Positions 27,190 to 37,229 of a stretch of DNA of 64,000 nt are shown in pieces. The first letter of the stretch is position 1, and every line of letters begins with the position of its first letter. Source of the DNA: Marinobacter salexigens (lineage in GTDB: Bacteria > Pseudomonadota > Gammaproteobacteria > Pseudomonadales > Oleiphilaceae). Where the stretch lies: NCBI RefSeq assembly GCF_018860765.1, contig NZ_JAHKPV010000001.1, positions 119,704-183,703 on the forward strand, read 5' to 3'. A program made the translations under genes and the position numbers. The notes beneath the pieces are model-generated. The model made no database searches. It was not told where the DNA came from and saw only the letters and a program-made list of their open reading frames with translations.

Positions 27190-29667
27190 GTGAAAGAGTT
27201 TGTCATACAGCGTTATCGTGCAGACACATCCACCGGTTCCGATCGTCAAACCCTATTTCGTGTCGACGACGAAGGTAAGGTGCTATTCGCTGACAACAAT
27301 GCTGAGGCAGTACTGGGATACAACGCCAGCGAGCTACAGGGCGTTGCAGCTCATATGATATTAGCATCCAGAGAGGATGACCCTTTCGCGCCAGTGAACC
27401 GTCACCGCTTAGAGAGCGGGCAAACCGTGATGGTCACTTTTCGCCACAAAGAAGGTTTTTTCTACACGGCTAGCCTCTCATTGCGTGTCAGTATGCGCGA
27501 TTCAGACGAAGCAGCCAGCGCCCGTATTACCCAAGAGGCAAGCTCTGCCATAGACCCCCGCCTGCTTCGTTACGCCGAGAGCGCAGCAGGCTTCGGTATC
27601 TGGGAGCTGGATATCGCCAGCAACCGAATTATTTGGACAGAGGGTTTGTACCAGTTACTTGAACTAAAGCCGGGCACAGGCATTACGCCAGAGCAGGCCC
27701 TGTTTTATTGTCCAAATGGTCAGGACCGCGTTCGGGCTCTATTCCGGCGATGCGCCCATACCGGCGCGCCCTTCACTATTGAATTAAACCTGATTACCGC
27801 TAAAGAAAAAAAGATCCGTGCCACCCTGAACGGCCGCGCGCTCAATGTTGGCGGTAAAGTACGAAAAATGGGTGGAACCCTGATTGACCGCACAGGCGAA
27901 ATGCAACGGGACCAAGCCCGTATCAGAACTGAAAAAATCCTAAGTGCCACCACCGCAGCAAGCCCCGGGTTGATAGCAGCGGTGGATAAAAATCTGAATC
28001 TGCTGCACTTCAACACCCCCTATGCCCGTCTATTTGCCAGCATATACGGCGTTACACCCAGAGTTGGCGACAACCTGAGCCAGTTGTTGGAAAAGCACCT
28101 CAATGAACGGCATTTGGCGGAACGACTTTGGCGCAGGGCTTTCGAACAAGACAGCTTCGTTGTCGACATGCCCATCACCCAACAAAGCGGTGAGTGGCCG
28201 GTATACGAATTCCATTACCAGCGCTTGACGGATCATCCAGCGGGATCCCGTAATGCTGGCAAGGATGCTACCAAGGGCGAAACCGCGGGCGCAGTCGTTG
28301 TGGCCAGTAACATCAGCAACCGCGCCAGCAACTCCGGTGATAGCGAGTACCGTTACCGACACGACCCGGTAACCGGGCTAACAAACCGGAGGGAGTTTAT
28401 CGCCCGCCTCCAGCGCAGCCTGGAGCAGAAAGAGGACAAAGCCAGCGACACAAGTCTTTTATATTTGAATCTGGATGCGTTCGGGCATTTCAACAGCACT
28501 GCTGGCAACGGTGCTTGCGACCGCTACCTTAGGGAACTGGCTGGCACCCTCGGTGTTCGCAGCCGTCCACAAGACACCGTATCGCGGCTTTCTGGCGACA
28601 CCTTCGCGTTACTCATTGAAAACTATACAGAGTCTGGCGCCCGTAAACTCGCAGACGACATTCTAAACGTCATCCAGAGTTTTGTTTTCGAGTGGCAAGG
28701 CCATCAATTGCAAACCACCGCCAGCGGCGGCTTGCTCATTATAGGCAAAAACACACCTGCCGACCCCGAACAACTTCTGGGGCAAGCGGCAGACCTATGC
28801 CACGATGCGAAGACATCCGGGCGCAACCGGATTCACACCGCCCACGCGTCTCGTCTTTCAGACAGCAACGACAGCAATGAATACGTCGACCAGATACGCA
28901 ATGCTCTGGACCAGCAATCGCTGGTTCTTGAATTTCAGTCTCTCAGGCCGGTTGCCAGTGTTACTTGGGGCGACCACATAGAAATTCTCTGCCGCATCCC
29001 TGGCTATCACAAGCAGGACCAACGGCTGCAGCCGGATCAGTTTCTTCCGGCAGCGGAGCGGTTTGATCTAGCGAAGCGGCTGGACAGACAAGTGATTCTA
29101 CAAACACTCAGTTGGCTGGACGACCACCGTCTGCTGGAACCCAGGCTCAAATACTGCGGATTCAACCTGTCTCTTGCCAGCGTTCTGGATGACACGTTTG
29201 CGGATTTCGTAGAGTCTGTGGTCAGGGTTACCAACTACCCAGCTGAAAGTTTCTGCTTTGAAATCCGCGAAGCCCACGCCACCCAGTACCCTGATGAGGT
29301 GGCCGTTCTCTGCGACGACCTACACAGGATTGGTTGTCGTATCGCTCTGGACGGTGCGGGCGCCTCGGTGGAAAGCTTCAGCCTTGCAGCAAGGCTGCCG
29401 GTAGACGTTATTAAACTCGATCGTAGCCTAATGCTCAGGCTTGGAGACGATCCCGTTCAACAGATAATGGTGGAAGCTCTGCAGCGGATCGCTCAAGAGG
29501 CGGGGAAAATAACGGTGGCTACTTATATAGAAAACGACGAGATTCTCCAGAAGGTCCGCACTCTAGGCATTCACTACGGTCAGGGCTTCAGAATTAGCTC
29601 GCCAAAACCTCTTGCCGAGCTAAGGCCCGTGGCTGTAGACCTTTCCACTGGGCGAATTGGCGGCTAA
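27190..29667 (+). CDS. PAS-PAS-GGDEF-EAL protein with degenerate catalytic sites
   Basis: 825 residues, no membrane segment. One PAS domain lies at about 20-100, a second at about 125-240 (FGIWELDIASNRIIWTEGLY) and perhaps a third near 260-370. The GGDEF domain (from about 395) has SGDTF at 468-472 in place of GGDEF, so cyclase activity is unlikely. The EAL domain keeps EILCR (598) and VIKLDRS, but the metal-binding DDFGT motif is DGAGA (721-725) and the late Glu of VAEGVE is replaced (VATYIE), so phosphodiesterase activity is also unlikely. It is probably a c-di-GMP-binding effector, as in FimX or LapD type proteins. It is divergent from cyaA. Confidence 0.88.
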   Translation: MKEFVIQRYRADTSTGSDRQTLFRVDDEGKVLFADNNAEAVLGYNASELQGVAAHMILASREDDPFAPVNRHRLESGQTVMVTFRHKEGFFYTASLSLRVSMRDSDEAASARITQEASSAIDPRLLRYAESAAGFGIWELDIASNRIIWTEGLYQLLELKPGTGITPEQALFYCPNGQDRVRALFRRCAHTGAPFTIELNLITAKEKKIRATLNGRALNVGGKVRKMGGTLIDRTGEMQRDQARIRTEKILSATTAASPGLIAAVDKNLNLLHFNTPYARLFASIYGVTPRVGDNLSQLLEKHLNERHLAERLWRRAFEQDSFVVDMPITQQSGEWPVYEFHYQRLTDHPAGSRNAGKDATKGETAGAVVVASNISNRASNSGDSEYRYRHDPVTGLTNRREFIARLQRSLEQKEDKASDTSLLYLNLDAFGHFNSTAGNGACDRYLRELAGTLGVRSRPQDTVSRLSGDTFALLIENYTESGARKLADDILNVIQSFVFEWQGHQLQTTASGGLLIIGKNTPADPEQLLGQAADLCHDAKTSGRNRIHTAHASRLSDSNDSNEYVDQIRNALDQQSLVLEFQSLRPVASVTWGDHIEILCRIPGYHKQDQRLQPDQFLPAAERFDLAKRLDRQVILQTLSWLDDHRLLEPRLKYCGFNLSLASVLDDTFADFVESVVRVTNYPAESFCFEIREAHATQYPDEVAVLCDDLHRIGCRIALDGAGASVESFSLAARLPVDVIKLDRSLMLRLGDDPVQQIMVEALQRIAQEAGKITVATYIENDEILQKVRTLGIHYGQGFRISSPKPLAELRPVAVDLSTGRIGG

Positions 29668-29699
29668 CCCTGTGCTTATTGGCCTATAAGCACAGGGTT
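29666..29699. terminator. 14-bp perfect inverted repeat between convergent genes
   Basis: AACCCTGTGCTTAT and its exact complement enclose a six-base loop; the left arm overlaps the stop of the PAS-GGDEF-EAL gene. It lies between convergent genes (argH ends at 29718). There is no T-run on either side, so it may act as a bidirectional terminator with Rho or as a 3' stabiliser. Confidence 0.6.
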
Positions 29700-29717
29700 A
29701 GGTTCATGAAGTCTGCC

Positions 29718-31121
29718 TTACAGCTTACGCGCGCGTGCAACAGCGTCCCGTACCTGATTCGGAGCAGTACCGCCCAGATGGTCACGGGCCTGAACTGAAC
29801 CTTCCAGCGTCAGCACATCAAACACATCTTCTCCTATAGTGTCGGAGAAACGTTTCAGCTCTTCCAGTGTCATATCAGAAAGGTCCCGCGCTTCAGCCAC
29901 GCCGAAAGCCACTGCCTTGCCGACAACTTCGTGGGCGTCGCGAAAGGGCATGCCCTTCTTGACCAGATAATCCGCCAAATCCGTCGCCGTAGAGAAGCCG
30001 CGTTTAGCCGCTACGCGCATGTTTTCAGCCTTGGCGCGAATGGCCGGAACCATGTCGGCGTAGGCCTTTAAGCAACCCTTAACGGTATCTACGGTATCGA
30101 ACAAAGGCTCCTTGTCCTCCTGGTTGTCCTTGTTGTAGGCCAGTGGCTGGCTTTTCATCAGGGTAAGCAGGCTGATCAGATGGCCGTTCACCCGGCCCGT
30201 TTTACCACGAACCAGCTCCGGAACATCCGGGTTCTTCTTCTGGGGCATAATGGAAGACCCGGTGCAAAAGCGATCGGGCAAATCAATGAAATCAAACTGA
30301 GCAGATGCCCACAGCACCAGTTCTTCGCTGAAGCGCGAAAGATGAGTCATCAGCAGGGCCGCAAAGCCGCAAAATTCAATGGCAAAATCCCGATCGCTGA
30401 CGGAATCAAGAGAATTTTCCGTGGGTCGATCAAAGCCAAGCAGTCGAGCGGTCATGGCCCGATCGATGGGGTAAGTGGTGCCCGCCAAAGCCGCCGCCCC
30501 CAGAGGCATAACGTTCACCCGTTTGCGGCAATCTTGCAAACGCTCAGCATCACGCACAAGCATTTCATACCAAGCCAGCAGGTGGTGCCCGAAGGTTACC
30601 GGCTGAGCTGTCTGAAGGTGGGTAAAGCCGGGCATGATGGTATCGGCTTCACGCTCCGCCAGATCCAGCAGCCCCGTTTGCAAACGGCGAAGCTCCTCCG
30701 CAATCACATCGATTTCATCTCGCAGGTACAGGCGAATGTCCGTAGCTACCTGATCGTTCCGACTTCGCCCGGTGTGTAACTTTTTACCGGTGATGCCAAT
30801 ACGCTTGGTTAGTTGGGCCTCTATATTCATGTGCACGTCTTCAAGGCTTACCGACCACTCAAAGCGCCCTGCTTCAATGTCTTCTTTCACCCCGCTTAAG
30901 CCATCAATAATACTGTCACGCTCCTCCACGGTGAGCACGCCAACTTCAGCGAGCATAGTCGCGTGTGCAATAGAGCCAGTGATATCATGGTGGTACAGGC
31001 GCTGATCAAACCCTACAGATGCGGTAAAGCGCTCCACAAATGCGTCTGTAGGTTCACTGAAGCGTCCGCCCCAAGGTTTTTCAGAGCTTGTGGCCTGATC
31101 AGGTTTTTTCTGGTCCGTCAT
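29718..31121 (-). CDS. argH: argininosuccinate lyase
   Basis: 467 residues; it cleaves argininosuccinate to arginine and fumarate. The fumarase/aspartase signature [12 protein letters not shown] is complete, as are the active site segments [10 protein letters not shown] and [10 protein letters not shown]. Length is typical (about 460). AGGAA precedes the ATG. It is divergent from algZ, the arrangement found in Pseudomonas and relatives (argH - fimS/algR - hem). Confidence 0.96.
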   Translation of the reverse strand: MTDQKKPDQATSSEKPWGGRFSEPTDAFVERFTASVGFDQRLYHHDITGSIAHATMLAEVGVLTVEERDSIIDGLSGVKEDIEAGRFEWSVSLEDVHMNIEAQLTKRIGITGKKLHTGRSRNDQVATDIRLYLRDEIDVIAEELRRLQTGLLDLAEREADTIMPGFTHLQTAQPVTFGHHLLAWYEMLVRDAERLQDCRKRVNVMPLGAAALAGTTYPIDRAMTARLLGFDRPTENSLDSVSDRDFAIEFCGFAALLMTHLSRFSEELVLWASAQFDFIDLPDRFCTGSSIMPQKKNPDVPELVRGKTGRVNGHLISLLTLMKSQPLAYNKDNQEDKEPLFDTVDTVKGCLKAYADMVPAIRAKAENMRVAAKRGFSTATDLADYLVKKGMPFRDAHEVVGKAVAFGVAEARDLSDMTLEELKRFSDTIGEDVFDVLTLEGSVQARDHLGGTAPNQVRDAVARARKL

Positions 31122-31246
31122 GGTCTATATTTCCTGCTGACAGCCCGGCATTATCTGGCGGGAACTGGGTAGATTAAACGTTGCGGGAGTATAACATTCT
31201 GATTGGGAGAAAAGAGACTCCACTGAGCAAATCCAAATCCGTCGTG

Positions 31247-32263
31247 ATGCGGGATTTTTTCGTGCCGGATCTGTGCCGGGTTCGTTCTGTGTTCATGCTA
31301 CTCATCACCAGCGAACTAATGGTGCTGGTACTGGCCATTGTTCAGGCGAACGACGGCTGGATTGACTGGAACTATTTCGCGCTCCTGTCATTATTTGTGC
31401 AGTGGACAACCCTTACCAGCGCCGCGCTGATCTGCCTTTTGCGCTCGCGCCTAGCCAAGCTATCTGTAGCCCGGGCCACCCTTGCCATTGCACTTATAGT
31501 GCTGTTGGATGTGCTGGCATTCAGTCTTTTCGCCGACAGCGTGTTACATCCGCAACCGGGTATCATCGGCTGGCAAGCTATTGCCAAGAAGCTACTTCTG
31601 GCGCTACTTATTGTTCTAATGGTACTTCGTTATTTCTATTTGCAACACCAGTGGCAACAGCAGCGAGAAGCAGAAATGCAAGCGCACCTAACAGCACTGC
31701 AAGCGCGTATACAACCGCACTTTCTATTCAACAGCATGAACACAATCGCCAGCCTTATCGCCACAGACCCCGAGTTGGCAGAAGACGCTGTTTTGGATTT
31801 ATCTGAACTCTTTCGGGCCAGCTTACGCACCGGCGACCAGCTTATCCCACTAGCAAAGGAGCTAGACCTCTGCAAACGCTATCTCGCCATTGAGTCTCTG
31901 CGCCTTGGCCCACGCCTGAAACTGGAATGGCATATCGCCGACGGCTTGGAGCGTCAGGCCATTCCTCCGCTTACTCTTCAACCACTAGTTGAGAATGCGG
32001 TTTATCACGGCATACAGCCACGGCCGGAGGGCGGCACCGTGCGCATCGAAGTAGAAGAGCGCGGTAGCTTTGTGTATTTGTTGGTACAAAACCCCAAACC
32101 CAAAGAAGATTGCGACCAGCACAAGGGCAACCGCATGGCCTTGAGTAACATTCAAGCACGATTGCATGCACTATTTGGAGAGGCTTCCGTTTTGAAACAC
32201 AGCCATCAGGGAGAGGTTTACACGGTAACCTTAAGGCTGCCAAAAACCATAAAGCATTCATGA
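31247..32263 (+). CDS. algZ: sensor histidine kinase AlgZ/FimS (LytS family)
   Basis: 338 residues from ATG 31247. Four or so transmembrane helices (about residues 13-35, 45-65, 75-98, 112-132) are followed by a His_kinase domain with QPHFLFNSMNTI (His158) and the N-box region LVENAVYHGI. The protein belongs to the LytS/HPK8 group and pairs with AlgR, whose ATG overlaps its stop by four bases. In Pseudomonas the pair controls alginate and type IV pili. The start is uncertain: no start has a good ribosome binding site, and a TTG at 31181 would add 22 residues; a TATAAC at 31190 may be a promoter -10 and would argue against that TTG. Confidence 0.85.
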   Translation: MRDFFVPDLCRVRSVFMLLITSELMVLVLAIVQANDGWIDWNYFALLSLFVQWTTLTSAALICLLRSRLAKLSVARATLAIALIVLLDVLAFSLFADSVLHPQPGIIGWQAIAKKLLLALLIVLMVLRYFYLQHQWQQQREAEMQAHLTALQARIQPHFLFNSMNTIASLIATDPELAEDAVLDLSELFRASLRTGDQLIPLAKELDLCKRYLAIESLRLGPRLKLEWHIADGLERQAIPPLTLQPLVENAVYHGIQPRPEGGTVRIEVEERGSFVYLLVQNPKPKEDCDQHKGNRMALSNIQARLHALFGEASVLKHSHQGEVYTVTLRLPKTIKHS

Positions 32264-33027
32264 CTAAACAGAAGATACTCATCGCCGATGATGAGCCTTT
32301 GGCCCGGCAACGTCTCAGGCGCTTGGTCGAGGGCATGCCGGACTATCAGGTATGCGGTGAAGCTGGTGATGGTGAAGCGACACTTGCGAACGTTGCCGAG
32401 CTGCACCCAGACATTCTATTGCTGGATATAAGAATGCCCGGCATGGACGGGATGGAGGCCGCCGCAAATCTAAGCCAACTTAACAATCCACCAGCTATTA
32501 TTTTCTGCACCGCCTACGACAACTACGCCATTCAAGCGTTCGATGTGCAAGCCGTGGCCTACCTGCTCAAACCTGTGCGCAAGGACGCACTTGCTGAGGC
32601 GCTGGGCCGCGCCGGTCGGGTCAATCGCGTACAAATACAAACGCTTTCCGCCAGCATTGCGGGAAATAACACGGATCGTGAAACAACCGAAGATGAGCAA
32701 CTGGCCGTTCGCACACACAGGGGGACTGAGCTGATTGATATAGCCGGGATCCGCTATTGTCAGGCCGATCAAAAATACGTGACCATTCATCATTCCCGTG
32801 GTGGAACTGTTTCCGATTACACCTTAAAAGAACTGGAAAGCGCTTACCCTAACCAACTGCTTAGGATTCACCGTAACACGCTGGTGGGTGTGCGTTTCAT
32901 ACAGGCCTTGCGCCGAACACCGGATGGCCACAACCTCTTGCAGCTAAGAGATGGTCTGGGCGAACTACCAGTAAGCCGCCGACACTCCAGCAACGTTCGC
33001 CAATGGCTTCAGGGTCTGCAAGGCTAG
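32260..33027 (+). CDS. algR: response regulator AlgR (LytTR DNA-binding)
   Basis: 255 residues. The N-terminal receiver domain has the acidic pair DDEP, the phospho-acceptor Asp56 in [12 protein letters not shown], and the switch Thr and Lys (CTAYD, LLKPV). From about residue 148 a LytTR DNA-binding domain follows ([17 protein letters not shown] to PVSRRH). It is coupled to algZ upstream, and the hem genes follow after 71 bases, as in Pseudomonas. It probably controls motility or surface polysaccharide genes here too, which is inference. Confidence 0.92.
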   Translation: MTKQKILIADDEPLARQRLRRLVEGMPDYQVCGEAGDGEATLANVAELHPDILLLDIRMPGMDGMEAAANLSQLNNPPAIIFCTAYDNYAIQAFDVQAVAYLLKPVRKDALAEALGRAGRVNRVQIQTLSASIAGNNTDRETTEDEQLAVRTHRGTELIDIAGIRYCQADQKYVTIHHSRGGTVSDYTLKELESAYPNQLLRIHRNTLVGVRFIQALRRTPDGHNLLQLRDGLGELPVSRRHSSNVRQWLQGLQG

Positions 33028-33098
33028 GGTCCCACGGGACTTTTTCGGCGCCACAGGGTAACCTTGGCGGACATTTTTCAGAATCGACAGTGAGCATC

Positions 33099-34040
33099 AT
33101 GTCTAAACGAACCCTTCGTGTCGCAACCCGCAGCAGTGCCTTGGCGCTGTGGCAGGCAGAATTTATTAAGGCCGAATTGGAACGGCTCCACGACAACGTG
33201 GTTGTTGAGCTGATAAAGATCAAAACTCAGGGCGATAAGATCCTTGATGTACCACTCGCCAAGATCGGCGGCAAAGGCCTGTTTGTAAAAGAGCTGGAAG
33301 AGGCCATGCTTGATGGCCGCGCTGACCTCGCCGTGCATTCGATGAAGGATGTGCCCATGGCCTTTCCCGAGGGTCTGGGTCTGGTTGCAATCTGTGAACG
33401 GGACGACCCGACCGACGCCTTCGTTAGCAACCAATACGCTAACGTTGACGCCCTTCCCCAAGGTGCAATAGTTGGCACCGCCAGCCTGCGCCGGGAATCT
33501 CAGCTCCGGGCTTACAGACCCGATCTGGAAATTCGAGTGCTACGGGGCAATGTTAACACCCGTCTGGCAAAGTTGGACGCCGGCGATTACGACGCCATTG
33601 TACTAGCCAGCTCTGGCTTAAAGCGTCTGGGCTTTCATGAGCGGATTCGTTACTCCATGCCAGACACCGTATCTCTACCCGCCGTAGGTCAAGGTGCCCT
33701 TGGTATCGAATGTCGGCTCAATGATGACGAGCTTCGCGCGATGCTTGAGCCGCTGAACCATGCGGACACAGCCGATCGGGTTAAAGCTGAAAGAGCTCTT
33801 AACCGTCGCCTTGAAGGTGGCTGCCAAGTGCCTATCGCTGCCTATGCGTTGCTGGAAGACGACAACACACTGTGGCTACGTGGATTGGTTGGCGCCGTTG
33901 ACGGCACTCAAATACTCCGAGTTGAAGGCCGAGCACCCCGTGCTGAAGGCGAGCGCTTGGGCCGTGAACTGGCAGAAGACCTTTTAGCATTGGGCGCAGA
34001 CAAAGTGCTGGCTGAAATTTATGGTCACACTCCCCACTGA
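33099..34040 (+). CDS. hemC: porphobilinogen deaminase
   Basis: 313 residues; it joins four porphobilinogens into hydroxymethylbilane on a dipyrromethane cofactor. The cofactor cysteine is in [13 protein letters not shown]; the segments [18 protein letters not shown] and HSMKDVP form the active site. I chose ATG 33099 by family alignment; the longer frame reaches back into algR. The ribosome binding site is weak (a GAG). The 3' end overlaps hemD by 20 bases. Confidence 0.95.
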   Translation: MSKRTLRVATRSSALALWQAEFIKAELERLHDNVVVELIKIKTQGDKILDVPLAKIGGKGLFVKELEEAMLDGRADLAVHSMKDVPMAFPEGLGLVAICERDDPTDAFVSNQYANVDALPQGAIVGTASLRRESQLRAYRPDLEIRVLRGNVNTRLAKLDAGDYDAIVLASSGLKRLGFHERIRYSMPDTVSLPAVGQGALGIECRLNDDELRAMLEPLNHADTADRVKAERALNRRLEGGCQVPIAAYALLEDDNTLWLRGLVGAVDGTQILRVEGRAPRAEGERLGRELAEDLLALGADKVLAEIYGHTPH

Positions 34041-34833
34041 GTCCTACAAACTGGCTGGCCGACGCGTTTTGATATGTCGGCCAGAGCCGGAAGCATCTCG
34101 ATTGGCTCGGCAGTTCCAAGCTGCGGGTGCTGAAGCGCACGTGTTTCCGCTGGTTGAGCGAGAACCCCTACCGGAAACTCCGGAACGGCGCAGCACTATC
34201 CTTAGCCTTGATGAATTTTCCCACGTCATTGCTGTTAGCCCATACGCAGCCCGCCTTCTGCTAGACGAACTCGATATCTGGTGGCCTCAACTACCTGTTG
34301 GGCTATATTGGTATGGCGTAGGAGCTGGCACAGCCAAAGCTCTTGCAGAGTATGGATTGAATCCCCGCAAACCAGACGAAGGCTGGACCAGCGAAGCCTT
34401 GCTCAAATTGCCCTCTTTGGCGCATTTTGAAGGAGAGCGTGTTCTGGTTGCCAGAGGAGAGGAAGGCCGGGAGCTAACCCGGAAAACGCTTGAGGCGCGC
34501 GGTGCACGTGTCACTGTGATGCCGCTTTATCGCCGATTCTGTCCAAACTACACCTCCGCACAGATCCACAATGCACTGAAAACGTTTGCACCGGACGCCA
34601 TTATTGCGCTCTCCGGAGAAACCCTGAACAATCTCATCGCACTATGTTCGAATTGCAGCCATAATCTATACGATAGCCCCGTTATTGTACCCGCCCGGCG
34701 TATTGCCGATCAGGCCCGTGCAGCGGGATTCAATGCTCCGTGTATACCAGAAAGCCTTGCCGACAACGACATTGTGGCCGCCGTAGCAGAACAGTTGACC
34801 GGCCGCGACGGTGACACCGGAAGAGCTAAGTAA
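34021..34833 (+). CDS. hemD: uroporphyrinogen-III synthase
   Basis: 270 residues; it closes hydroxymethylbilane to uroporphyrinogen III with inversion of ring D. The sequence of this enzyme is poorly conserved; recognisable parts are the N-terminal [18 protein letters not shown] segment, the [12 protein letters not shown] strand-helix, [20 protein letters not shown], and position after hemC. The ATG lies inside hemC, 20 bases before its end, so translation is coupled. Confidence 0.88.
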   Translation: MVTLPTESYKLAGRRVLICRPEPEASRLARQFQAAGAEAHVFPLVEREPLPETPERRSTILSLDEFSHVIAVSPYAARLLLDELDIWWPQLPVGLYWYGVGAGTAKALAEYGLNPRKPDEGWTSEALLKLPSLAHFEGERVLVARGEEGRELTRKTLEARGARVTVMPLYRRFCPNYTSAQIHNALKTFAPDAIIALSGETLNNLIALCSNCSHNLYDSPVIVPARRIADQARAAGFNAPCIPESLADNDIVAAVAEQLTGRDGDTGRAK

Positions 34834-34841
34834 GGACGCCC

Positions 34842-35951
34842 GTGACTGAAACAACAAAACAATTACCCGCACCGATTGCCAAAGAACAACCCACACGGCA
34901 GAAAGTCTGGCCAATCTGGGTTATCGCCATCATTGCACTGATCAGTGTTGTCGTACTGGCGTTGTGGAACTGGCAACAATGGAACGGAAACCAAACGACA
35001 ATGCAGGCACTGAAAAGCCTACAACAGGATACCGCGCAACTCGAAAGCCTGTATGGCGACAGGGGTGGCCAGCAGAGCCAACGCTTGCAAGCTCTGGAAG
35101 ATAAGCTGGCGTCCCAGCGCGAGCTGATTGCTACCCAACAGCGGCAAATCGATCACAATGCCCGCGAGTTGCTTGAAGCTGGAAACCGCACTCGCACCGA
35201 CTGGTTGTTGGCAGAGGCGGAATACCTGCTACGCATTGCAAACCAGCGCTTAATGATAGAGAAAGACATTCGTGGAGCTTTGTCGGCCCTTGAAGCCGCA
35301 GACGACGTACTGACTGAATCGGACGACATCGGCGTCTACCCTGTACGCCAGCAGCTCGCGCGCGAAATCCTATCCCTGAAAGGCATTAGTAACGTCGACA
35401 GAACTGGGCTTTACCTTACTCTTGAAGCCGCCATCGACAGCGTACACCAGCTTACCGATCAGGCTCTTATTAGCGAACAGGCGCCCGGGTTTGTCGGCAA
35501 TTCACAGCCCGGAGCAGAGCCCGAAGAAGGCGGTGAGCCGGGCATGCTGATAAAAGGCTGGAGAAAGTTCAAGTCTACCTTGATGCAGGTCGTTGTCGTT
35601 CGCCGCCTTGATGAGTCGGTAAAACCGCTTCTGTCGCCGGACCAAAGCGCCTATGCTCGCCTAAACCTGCAACTGATGCTCGAAGAAGCCGAAATGGCAG
35701 TGCTCAGGGGCAACCAACCATTGTATGAAAGGGCCCTCGTCAAAGCGCAAGCTGCGGTTGAAGACTGGTACGATGCAAGCAACCCACGGGTAAGCGCCCT
35801 CACTAAAACCCTCGGTGAACTGAGCGCCCGCAACGTAGCCCCAGACTTGCCTGACATCAGTAAATCTCTGGATCTGCTCAAAGAGCGGCTTGCAGGCCGT
35901 CTCAGCAATAGCAACGGCAACAGCGAAGCAAATGGAGGCCGTGATTCATGA
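34842..35951 (+). CDS. hemX: HemX family membrane protein
   Basis: 369 residues, often annotated as uroporphyrinogen-III methyltransferase, but it lacks the SAM-binding motifs of that enzyme. One N-terminal transmembrane helix (about 25-43, WVIAIIALISVVVLAL) is followed by a long helical, coiled-coil periplasmic part (to about 110) and a conserved domain with RTDWLLAEAEYLLRIANQRL. GTG start with AAGGA five bases upstream. It overlaps hemY by four bases. Its exact role in haem synthesis is not established. Confidence 0.9.
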   Translation: MTETTKQLPAPIAKEQPTRQKVWPIWVIAIIALISVVVLALWNWQQWNGNQTTMQALKSLQQDTAQLESLYGDRGGQQSQRLQALEDKLASQRELIATQQRQIDHNARELLEAGNRTRTDWLLAEAEYLLRIANQRLMIEKDIRGALSALEAADDVLTESDDIGVYPVRQQLAREILSLKGISNVDRTGLYLTLEAAIDSVHQLTDQALISEQAPGFVGNSQPGAEPEEGGEPGMLIKGWRKFKSTLMQVVVVRRLDESVKPLLSPDQSAYARLNLQLMLEEAEMAVLRGNQPLYERALVKAQAAVEDWYDASNPRVSALTKTLGELSARNVAPDLPDISKSLDLLKERLAGRLSNSNGNSEANGGRDS

Positions 35952-37189
35952 TCCGCCTGCTTCTGATCGTTCTGTTCGCCCTGCTTATCGGCACCGCGCT
36001 CTCCCTCGGTTTGCAGTATGATCTGGGGTACATTCGCATCAGCCTCGGCAATTATCTGGTAGAAACCAATTTCTGGGTGGGGCTTGCCCTCATTGTCGTT
36101 GTGGTTGCACTCATTGTGCTCACGATCAACATGCTCCGCCGCATGCGAGAAGGCACCGGATTGGTGGCCAACTGGCTATCCCGCAGCAAGGAGCGTCGCG
36201 CCCGCCGCCGAACCACTAAGGGCTTGCTGGCATTGGCGGAAGGTAATTGGCCAAGAGCCCGCAAAATGCTTACCTCGGCAGCTGGCCACGCAGACACACC
36301 TCTTATCAATTACTTGGCAGCAGCTCAGGCAGCTTTTGAGTGCAGCGACCACGAGGCTGTCGATGAACTATTGCGAAAAGCGTACGAGAGCACGCCCGGG
36401 TCGGATATGGCCGTGGGTATTACTCAGGCTCAGTTGCAGCTTTCCGGCAACCGCCTGGAACAGGCTTTGGCAACGCTCGTGCGCTTGCGCAAGCAATCAC
36501 CGCATCACCCTTTTGTACTCAAACTTCTGAAAAATACTTATCTTCGCCTAGAAGACTGGCGCGAGCTTTCAAAGCTCTTGCCAGAATTGCGTAAACGCAG
36601 TGTGATGCCAGAATCCGAACTCATTGAGCTGGAGCGCTTGGTATGGCACAACCTGCTGGAGAAAGCCGCTGAGGACTGTCGGCGTCAGCAAAAGGACGAT
36701 GCTAACGCATCTTTAGAACCGCTCACCAGCCTTTGGGACGAGCTGCCGAGCTTTTTGCGTAAAGATGAGAAGACCATCGGTGACTATGCGCACCAACTGG
36801 CCAGTCTTGGCGATGAAGCCCAGACCGAAACGTTGCTACGCAAGGTTTTACAAAGCCATTGGAGCGATGAATTGGTTAATCTGTATGGCCGCATAGAGGG
36901 CCGCAAACCGGATGAGCAGCTTCTTACCGCAGAGCAGTGGCTTAAAGACCGCCCAAATAATGCAGAGCTACTGTTGGCGTTAGGCCGCCTTAGCCTCAGA
37001 AATGAGCTGTGGGGCAAAGCCCGGGAGTACTTCGAAACAAGTTTGAAGTTACGTCGAAGCCGGGAAGCTCTAGCAGAGCTAAGCCGTTTAAGTGCTCACA
37101 TGGGCGAAGAAGAGCTAAGCATCAAACTTATGATGCAGGGACTAGCAACCGACAATGGGCTTCCGAAACTGCCCATGCCCAGAGCCTAA
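35948..37189 (+). CDS. hemY: HemY family TPR membrane protein
   Basis: 413 residues. Two transmembrane helices (about 1-20 and 38-60) form the HemY N-terminal domain, then TPR-like helical repeats cover the rest (ALAEGNWPRARKMLTSA, LALGRLSLRNELWGKAREYF). It is coupled to hemX and is the last gene of the hemCDXY cluster. It is not the protoporphyrinogen oxidase that shares the name. It probably scaffolds late haem synthesis at the membrane; that is family inference. Confidence 0.9.
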   Translation: MIRLLLIVLFALLIGTALSLGLQYDLGYIRISLGNYLVETNFWVGLALIVVVVALIVLTINMLRRMREGTGLVANWLSRSKERRARRRTTKGLLALAEGNWPRARKMLTSAAGHADTPLINYLAAAQAAFECSDHEAVDELLRKAYESTPGSDMAVGITQAQLQLSGNRLEQALATLVRLRKQSPHHPFVLKLLKNTYLRLEDWRELSKLLPELRKRSVMPESELIELERLVWHNLLEKAAEDCRRQQKDDANASLEPLTSLWDELPSFLRKDEKTIGDYAHQLASLGDEAQTETLLRKVLQSHWSDELVNLYGRIEGRKPDEQLLTAEQWLKDRPNNAELLLALGRLSLRNELWGKAREYFETSLKLRRSREALAELSRLSAHMGEEELSIKLMMQGLATDNGLPKLPMPRA

Positions 37190-37229
37190 CCCAATACGGC
37201 GCTTTCTCTTTAAAGTCGGCAACAGCACC

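Noticed and set aside
30180..30779. 199-codon plus-strand frame
   Set aside because: Antisense to argH, which is intact. Shadow frame of GC-biased third positions.
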